Source of the DNA: Glandiceps talaboti
Taxonomy: Eukaryota > Hemichordata > Enteropneusta > Spengelidae
Reading direction: 5' to 3'
DNA: 64,000 nucleotides
Assembly (NCBI RefSeq): GCF_964340395.1
Contig: NC_135571.1
Location: forward strand, 10,165,440-10,229,439
Shown: positions 39,301-49,100 of the stretch, piece by piece
Position numbering within the stretch: position 1 is the stretch's first letter
Layout of the letters: every line of letters begins with the position of its first letter
Notes under the pieces: generated by a model
What the model was told of the DNA's origin: nothing
Seen by the model: the letters and a program-made list of their open reading frames with translations, nothing else
Database searches by the model: none
Program-made: the position numbers and the translations under genes

Positions 39301-42300
39301 GACATTGTAATTATTCTAGGTTTACCAGCCATGACACAACCCCTGCAGTGTTTATTTCTGAATACATGCATGCAAGTGTTTACACTATCTCAAATACAAT
39401 GTGGTTATATATCCATGCCACCAATGCACCCTGCCCCATCACCTACTTGTCATCTGCTATGAGCTAAATTTGTGTCTGTCATAGTCATGAGATCTCATCA
39501 CCATAGCATATTTTCCATAAAAGAGCATGTATTAGTTTAAATACGACACTGTGGGTGATAGCGGTTCCTCTGTTGTGTGATTCTAATCACCCTGTGACCA
39601 AGATAGTGTAAACACTGGAAGTCCCAAAACAGCACTTCAAGTTTATAGATTTCTAAATAAACTGAGACAATGAATTGAATCATTAAACCAACATCCATTC
39701 AATAGCTTATCACTGTTTTATCAACATGTTGGGACAATAGTTTTAGTTTGTATCTGTCTTAGAAAACTGAAGGCTCAATTATCATTTGTAACATACATGT
39801 TTGTATAATCATACTAGAGTGAATATTCTGACAAAACGTATGTCTGTAATCTTTCTACAACAAACTGTTATTGTGAATGTTGTTTTATTTGATACCTTTC
39901 ATGTCTGTTCATTAAAGGGGCAAGTCAGACTAGTCTGTAAGGTATGCCGTGATGTGTGCCCTCACACATCGGTCAACCCCTCCTCACATGGGTGAGAGGA
40001 GACCGGAACGGCATGACGTACCTTAATAATAGTCTATAAGTCAGAAGCTGTGGGATGAAATTTCTTTTACTAAGTTTTAGGGAGACGTGGATTATTCTAT
40101 TGTTTCTATACAACGTTTATTGAACGGTTTATACATCTTGATATAATCAAATCTACCCTGCCCCTTAAACAAAACTCTACATGTATGTTTGTTATGTTGT
40201 GTAAAAATGAATCATTTTCTGTTTCTTAAAGTGGCAATATGGATGATGAGGATTGGGTTTTTATTTTGGATTTGTAATTTATATAAAACTATTTCATCAT
40301 GGCTTCCTACTTGAAAAATAGATGTGAAACAACATACACCAAGTCTGTGTTTGTAACTCAATACATTGCAAAAAGCTTTCAAATGTGTAAAAAGTTTGTT
40401 ATTGTATGTGACACATTTATTAATCTTTGCAATGTATTGTTTTTAATACCAACAAGGACTTGGCATATGTTGCTTCACATTGATTTTTCAAGTACGAAGC
40501 CATGATAAAATTATTTTATAAATTAAAAATCCAAAATAAATGCCGAATCCTCATCCTTATTGCCACTTTAACTTCAATGAGTATACATATCATTTGAAAA
40601 ACTTCACTGCAGTAACAACTTTATAAATGTCCCCATCCCATGAGTTTATCACTGTTGTTCTCAGAGCTTATAAATTGAATGAAATTGAGTAAATTGTGTT
40701 TTTCAGGGTTCTCTCCGACTATTTTTGAGTGGTAGGTGCCAACTATGAGTCTCATTCTCCTCGACATTATACAATGGTGGGTTGCACAATGTGTTTTCCA
40801 ACACGCTCTCAAAGCTATGTTCTCTAAATAGTGCAAACCTCCTTTCTAGCCTTTCCTAGGCATACAGTGATGGGTGCAACCCTGTGAGCAGAGTGTTTCC
40901 AAGTCCTAAGAAATTGGTTGGGACTTCCCTGTAATCTACAGATTCCAAGTACTGTATATCTGAGACTGGTGGTTCATTGCACGAGTCTAGTTGCTGACCG
41001 TCCGTATTCAGTACGTTATCTTCATACCATTCCATCTAGTCAATCCTGTTACTCTAGCACAGAATTCTGTGCTCATCCCCCCCCCCCCTACAGCGTACAT
41101 ATAAACATGATGATGTCACATGATTTTAATTTAACAGACTGGAGGTGGAGTCCTGGTTGGACATTTGCATATCATATCAGTTATAATATCATACTGCAAT
41201 AGTCAAAACAGCTGTACCAAATGAATATTAATGAGTGATGACAACAGCCTGTCAAATTGCGATGGATTACTACTGACATGCGCCATTAGCACTTTGCTCA
41301 CCATGGAGTTGAACCACAATTAACGCCTTGAGTAACAGGATTGACTAGACGGAATAGTATGAAGATAACGTAATACGGAATACAGTCCATCAGGAACTAG
41401 ACTACATTGCACAAGCTTTAGGTAAGTTACTCAAGAGTGTTGGGTTCCCGTGTTCAGTTCTAACCAGCAACTCGTCTGAAAGCTTCAGCTATTGATCCAC
41501 TTATGTAACCCCTCGCTACCCCAGAGAGCACATTAAATAAGCAGAAGGCACACCTGCATCATTCAGGCTACCCAGCAACTTACAATCACCCTGGTCGTTA
41601 ATAATAATATATAATAGTATTTCTGTCAACTATATTTACCTGACCTGAATTCTCAGGCCATTATACTAATATAGAGTCTGAGTTATCATTTGAAAGTACA
41701 TGTTTTATATATCTTTTGACTGAACTAATTTTTTTTTCTTGTGTAAATACGGTATTTTGTAATTATTCCGTACTTCATGGTTACTGTAGAACAATTGTAT
41801 TGAAATTTCACATTCTTCTTTTAGAAAGCCCTCAGTATTTCTCATTGTACTACGAATTGTAAAGTACCAAACTCGGGAAACAGATTTTTACAAGCTACAC
41901 TTTAGCTTTTCCCTGTTTTCCGGCCACAGAACTCTCAATTGTATTCTATACAGATGTGTTGTGCAATTTCTCTAGTTTGTCAATTTCTGTATATGTATGG
42001 CATACTGTGACAAATTCATTCTTTCTATGGCAAATAAACGGTATAAACGGTGTACATGTATTGGATCCTATCTTACATTACAAGTTAAATATATAATCAC
42101 CCCGGCTGTTATATGGTTTTTGCTTATTTCATGTAGATGAGCCGGTTTTTCAGGTCATCTTGGCCAGTGTAATGGTTTCAATTTTATAGTCAAGTCATTT
42201 CAAAATATTGGGTCCTATCCTACAAGTTGTACAATGATCAACATTACACTGTGGACAAACTGAGCCTATTACAAACAGGGAAAGAAAACAAATGAATTGG

Positions 42301-44101
42301 ATTACTGTAATAACACTTGACTTTGAATGTTGCAATAGCAGACACTGGTGACACCATGGTTTGATGGGAACAGTTTTATGGCCTCTTTATGTGTACATGA
42401 AATGCCAGGGGAACTGGATGTTTGTTTGTGAACGTAAACTATTATGTAAAGTGAACATAAAACTGTTCTCATCAAATTATGGAATGTAATACAAGTCTCT
42501 GTAATTCCAGCATGCTGTGCCAAGTGTTATTAATCCAATTCAGTTGTTTACTTTCCCTGTTTGTAACAGGTTCTCTTCGTCCACAGTCTGATGTCAGCAG
42601 TTATAATCTTCCAGGTCATTAGATATATTTTGTTTAATTCACATACACGAGTTAAGTTTTGAAGTCATCATGGCTAGTGTAATGGGTTCAACTTCATAGT
42701 CAAGCGCTTTGAAAGTGTTGGGACCTGTGTGCCCTCTCAGACAGTTTGCTGTGCTACCAACATACAGCAACTTCGTGACCCTCCAAATTTGGTGTTCCCC
42801 GATCTCTTACCGTGTGGAGACTCGCAAGTAAACCTAGTTTTTAACATTCTAACCCATCATTCTAAAAATTTATTTTGTCTTTCATGGGAGGGTACAGGGA
42901 CTTGCATACATAATGATGTTTGTACATGGCATTTGCTTAGTTTACCCACAATTCCCTTTACCAATATATATTACTATAGTGTGTGTTTAATTTAAGGGAA
43001 ACAGCAACTCCAGGAAATCAAGTCAATTTCATAAAGTATGGGTTCTGGAGAGTAATTTGATGATTTTATATCACCTTTTACTTGCTATGGGGCATTGCAT
43101 CATGGGAGTCTGCAGAAATAATATATTCAGATTACACTATGAATATTCATGAGATATTATACACTGAAGGGTACAAGAACTCAGGAGTCATGAATATTCA
43201 GTGTGCAACCATGAATATATCATTTCTGCTGACTCCCATGATGCATTGGCCCACAGCAAAGATATCCTATAAAGGCACAACATCAACTTGATGTTTCTCT
43301 GAAATCGCAAGTAATTGTAGGTGATGTAAAATCATGAAGGGATTCTCCAAAACGGTGACCCATAGTTTATGAAAATGTCTCTATTTTCTGGAGTGGTGTT
43401 CCACTTTAAGGGGTTACCAGAACGTGACACATTAAGTGGGGTTTGATTTTTTCCTTCATCTAATATTTGACTCTGAAGTAATGGAGTAAATGAATGTAGT
43501 CATTAAACTGACACCCATACCTGAGTCCATAGAGATCACATGTAACTGTATATTGGGACTTTTAAAGAGAAACACCACCCATGGAAATAAAACTAATTTC
43601 ATAGTTTTGGGTCTTGGAATCATTTCATTTGATTTTACATCAAGTCAATTTAAAAAAAATGCAACGAATCACTAAAGTGAAACTTGCTTCACATTCATTG
43701 TTCTGTAAGTTTCAGCAGTTGTTCAGCACTACCAGATGGGATTCAGCAGGTATGCATATATATTAGGTGAACAATATTCATGACTCCTAGGTGCTTATTA
43801 CCTTCAGATGGTCATAATATATATTCTTCTAATACATATTCATGATTGCTAACTCCCATGATGCAATGCTTTACCACTGTTAGTTTTGTTTTCGGTGTTT
43901 CTGAGATTTCTGATGTCAAAATCATGAAATGATGATCCAAAACTCAAAGTTTATGAAACTGTCTATGGAAATTCATAAATGAAGGGTGTTCTAGAAGTTG
44001 TATCTTTTAAAATTCATGATTCACAAAAATTTTTAATATATAACTACAGCACCTCTGAACTTTTACTTTGTATTGGATACAGGCGCTCAATATAAAATTT
44101 C

Positions 44102-44133
<32 letters not shown>

Positions 44134-46145
44134 GATCATTATGAAATTTTCTAATAACATGCTTTTTTTTACAGATCAGTTTAACATGATAGTTTGTGTG
44201 CACTAGAGACCAGCAAATCCCAAAGCTTTCATTTGCTCCAATTTTTAACGCAAGACAATGTTGCAATTGAATTATCAATATTTCTGTAAGGATTTTGTAC
44301 ATGGTAATAAACATAAGCTAGAAAGTGTGGTTTCATCCGTTAGTCTGTACGGTACGCCATGATGGGGCGCCCTCACACATCGGTCAATCTCTCCTACGTC
44401 TGTATCAAACTGGGCTCTTTCTAGTGTTTACAACCAGAGCTGGTTGCATCCAATCACAGATAGGTACATACATTTGGAATAAAAGGTGTTAAAATGAACA
44501 TCAGACTTCTAAATTAATTTATTTCAGAGAGGAGGCCGGTGAGGATTGAACAACACGACATATCTTAGTCATTATTTTTCTACCAAATTCTTTGTGATCT
44601 ATTCGAACAAATTTTGTACAATTCATACAATTTTAAGTCAGTGGTTTCTTGCGATTGTGGTCCACGCATATATGCTTACGTGTCTTTTTTTAATATATTT
44701 TTGACATCGACAATACAAGTTTTTGGATTCATTATGATTGAAAGTTCTTGGGGATTTGCTTGATCTTTGTAAATAAAGAACTCGACGGACACAATAAAGA
44801 CAAACACATTTCACTTTGTTTTGCTACTTTTAATTAGCAGCATTAGTGTACAGTAGTAAGTAAAACTACAACTGTGGAAAACTTACTATCAGCAAAGACA
44901 GTCAGCGACAAACTACAGCTGTGGAAAACTTACTATCAACAAACAAAGTCAGCGACAAACTACATCAAGGAAAACTCACTATCAACACACACAGACTGAC
45001 AAACTACACATATTTTCTTCCAACTAATGCTAACACCGCGTTCTCTCTGAATAAGGTAGCAGCAAATATGGACGCCAAACTTTCTTGTAACTAATATCTC
45101 TCTTGATTGAAATGAAAACTACATTTCAACACATTCCAAATAATGTCCAAATAACATAAAACAAATGACACTGTCTGATCAGGTCTGAACTGCAGGTTTG
45201 AAGCTAGAAAATTTTGAAATCTACTTTCAACTGGGAGTAGAAATTTTCATCCATATTGCCTAAACAGAACTTTACAAGCATTGGAACAATACCCGCATCA
45301 TGTATATTATATATACATGTTGTATAATATTACTTATATTGTATACTGTTATCACATGTATCACAAAAGTTGCTGCTAATCACATTGTCATATAATCTTC
45401 AGGTCATCAAGTTCTTATGTATTAATGTTGATCTTAGCTTGTCTAAGTAAGTTTTCCACAGTAATAATTTGCACAAATGACTCCTTCTCTTTCTTGCTAC
45501 ATTCCAGAAAATCATACAGTATACGTGCAGCCTATAATACACTCTGCTCTTCATACAGTGTGTGTGTATGTGTCTGTGTGTGTGCATGCGTGTATATGTG
45601 TGCGTGTATATGTGTGTGTCTGTGTGTGTCTGTGTGTGTGTGTGTGTCTGTGTGTGTGTGTGTGTGTTTTATGAAGTATTTGGCATCAAATTTGAATTTG
45701 TTGTCAGTTATGGTGTAAGCTGCGATTGCTTCTAAGCTTGGCTCGAATAGTTACATTGTAAGTTGTGATTGCTCCTAAGCATGGCAACTTTTTATTCCTC
45801 GGTATACAAAACAGTTACAGCATTGGATAACTTGAATGAAAGGTGTATGCTATGCACTGTTAAAAACAGTCAAGATGTACATATATATACACATACATAG
45901 ACACACACTCATACACACACATACATACATAGATACACACATACATATAGACACATACATACATACACTCACATACATACATACATACATACACACACAC
46001 ATACATACATACATAGACACATACATACATACACACACATACATACATACACACATACATACATATACATACATACACATACTACACACATACATACATA
46101 CATACATACATACATACATACACACACACACATACATACATACAT

Positions 46146-46182
<37 letters not shown>

Positions 46183-49100
46183 TACATACATACATACATA
46201 CATACATACATACATGCAAGCACACTGTATAGTGTACAAGAAACTGTACAAGCGTAACAAAAGTCTATTTAAGTTACTGGGTTCTGAAATCATTAGAGAA
46301 ACTTTGAAAGACATAAGGCAATAATATAACCTTCACTTGACTAGTTGTTTATTGAGTGTTTCTATTCAAATCAATGTAATAAATGGAAACACACATCTAT
46401 CTACAATTGCCAATATTCCTAAACCTCTCCCCCCCCCTCCCATGTACCTCAATGTCTTCCACTGCTGTGGCAAGCATAGAGACAAAGTTGGAAACCAATT
46501 CTAGAAATCTAACAATATCTATGTAAACATAGTTGTTCTTTATTTTGTCAAATCAGCTGTAGGGAGGCTCTTCATATCAAGATTTTCCTCAATAATTATT
46601 TCTCAAAATGTAATTCTGTTCACAGGGATAAAGGACTATATTTGTAAGATCTAAGGGAGCATTATCTGCGAGGTCATCATAATGAACAGCGCCACCTACA
46701 GGCAAGACAAACAGCTTGCAGTTGAATTAGAAGCTTCATCTACGTTTATGTGGGTGGAGGGTCTATGGTTTATCAAACTATATTGTGTGCAGTTTGCTCT
46801 CTAAGCCAATTTGACGTGCCACTGATGCACTCAATTTTTATTGACGCACCAAAATTTGGTGTTCTCCTATTTCTTACCATCTGGTTGTGTGTATTTGTCA
46901 ACTTCTTATATTCATTCACACTGGCTTGAAAAACCCTCCCAATTTTAACCTCAGGTAGGAGCCTGGACAGTTTGTGTTTGTATAAACCCAAACATGTCCT
47001 GAAACCCTTCCCGAGTTTGACACCTACACTACAATGCAGCTCAAAAACCTCTTTCTTATTTACTAGTCCAGTGTCAGCCCACTAAGCTAGTAGGCACATA
47101 GGGCAAGCATTTAACCCCCCCCCCCCCCCCCCCCCCCCCAATCAACATCACCCCCTCCAGTTGCTGAGGTGTTAGTGCAAGCCTGGTATATGCACTGAGA
47201 TTGTCTGATATTAGACCTGGTAGGCCATTCCCGAAATATACTGTAGGGCTACTGATCTCTATTGATCACTCAACTTATTATATATAATGTGAGTATGTAT
47301 GTCCTGATTATGAACGCAGCACTGTCACAGCAGGGGTACAACTAGGAACTAAATGTGAACACAGCACAGCACTGTCTTTACTGAGGTACAACTGGAACTA
47401 AGAGAATGCCACACTGGAATACTGAGGTCCAGGGAACTATGTCACTCTGTGAACGCAGCACTGTTGTAACTGGGGTACTAATAGGAACTATGTGTCAACG
47501 CAGCACTCTCCTAACTGGGGTGATACAAGGAATCAAGTGTGAACACAGCACTGTTCTAACCGGGGTGATACTAAGAACTAAGTGTGAATGCAGCACTGTC
47601 CTAAATGAGGTACAACGAGGGACATGTGAACGCAGCACTGTGCTAAATGAGGTACACCTAGGAACTTCATGTGATCGCAGCACTGTCCTAAAACGGGTAC
47701 AAGAATAAACCAAGTGTGATCGCAGCATTATCCTAAGGGGTGATACAAGAAAGTAGGTCTGAACGCAGCATTGTCTTGACTGTGGTGGTACAACGAACAA
47801 AGAGCGAACGCAGAGCTGTCCTAAATGGGGTACAACTAGGAACATGTGAACGCAGCACTGTACTAAATGAGGTGCAGCTAGGAACCAAGTGTGATCGCAG
47901 CACTGTGACTCCTAAGGCACTAGGTTTGAGCATAGCATTGTCGATGTCTTGACTGTGGCTGACTGAACTAAGAGTGAACGCAGTACTATTCTAAATGGGA
48001 TACGACTAGGAACTACATGTGGATGCAGCATTGCCCGATGAGGGCTAACGACACATGTATGCCGTTTGTACGATACACTTCATCATGTCAAACATAACAC
48101 TTCAGTCAAAAATAGTTATATAAAGTCACACACGCTTACTTCTCTCAACCAAAGTAACGGAGACGTGAGTCAATAAAAGACGCAGACTCATAGAAGACGC
48201 AAGACCACTCGGTGTAAGTAAGTAGCATAACACATTATTATATCAATAAACATATCAAAAACACTATATTGCACTTTAATATTGCAAAGAAGCAAAATTA
48301 GTTTTGCTTTTACAGTAAAAAAATGCCATAATTATATACAACTGAAGTATTTTTCACTCAGGTGACATCAAAATTATATTTAGATGAGAAAGAAGTTAAG
48401 ACTTGTTTGTGAATATGTGTTGAATCTGAAAAAAAAATCGAAGTGAACAAGCATTTCTTATAACACTGAAATATGTCATATGTAGATATAAGGGATTTTT
48501 ACGTCTCGGTGCAGATCTCGCGAGATATGCAAATATGCCGAGCAACAGCAGGTATCAAACGTGATCGTGGTCAAGCTTTCACCGTGGCCATGTGCGATGA
48601 TATTGAGAACAATAGTGTTGCTTAGCGCTTGACCACCCTCACGTGGTTGCTATGAATGCAACAGCTCATGTGGGATCTCGTGAAATCTGCTGCGAGACAA
48701 AAAACGGCTCATTGCATGTATTGTCGCAATCAAGGGAGCAATCATGGCTTGACAGTCAAACATAAAATTGTAACGATCCTTGGAGTGAAGACTTGGCAAT
48801 GACGTGTTTTACTATATATACTAAGAGATTAATCATTAACACTAGAAATTTACAAATTTACAAAAACACGTAAGTTTATAAAAATGAAAACAACAAAAAA
48901 AGAGATAGAAACTTAGTAATAGTAACCTCTGCCTCTATGTAAATCTTCCAGTATCTTCCTGCATTGGGAAACTGTGCCACAAGACGTTCATAAACTTTCC
49001 TGGCTTTATCAACCGACTGGATCTGTGCAAAAATATAAAAAAACACAATATGAAACCTTCCGAGCTCTCTAATACCTACAATAGAATCTATGTGTGTGTC

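Larger units (their letters stand above)
38266..48926. other. CSTF3 intron 3, 10.7 kb
   Basis: The largest intron of CSTF3 separates exon 3 from the 33-nt exon 4. I recognise no exon of another gene. It holds a family I copy (38307-38455), MITEs of families A, B, C, E and G, several copies of an AGTCTGTAAGGTATGCCGTG/GCGCCCTCACACATCGGTCA repeat (39930-40024, 44341-44400), a LINE tail (44080-44135), CA and CATA microsatellites, a C25 tract and the 42-45 bp minisatellite. Confidence 0.85.

Noticed and set aside
45836-46324. 162-codon plus and 154-codon minus frames
   Set aside because: CATA/CACA microsatellite read in frame.
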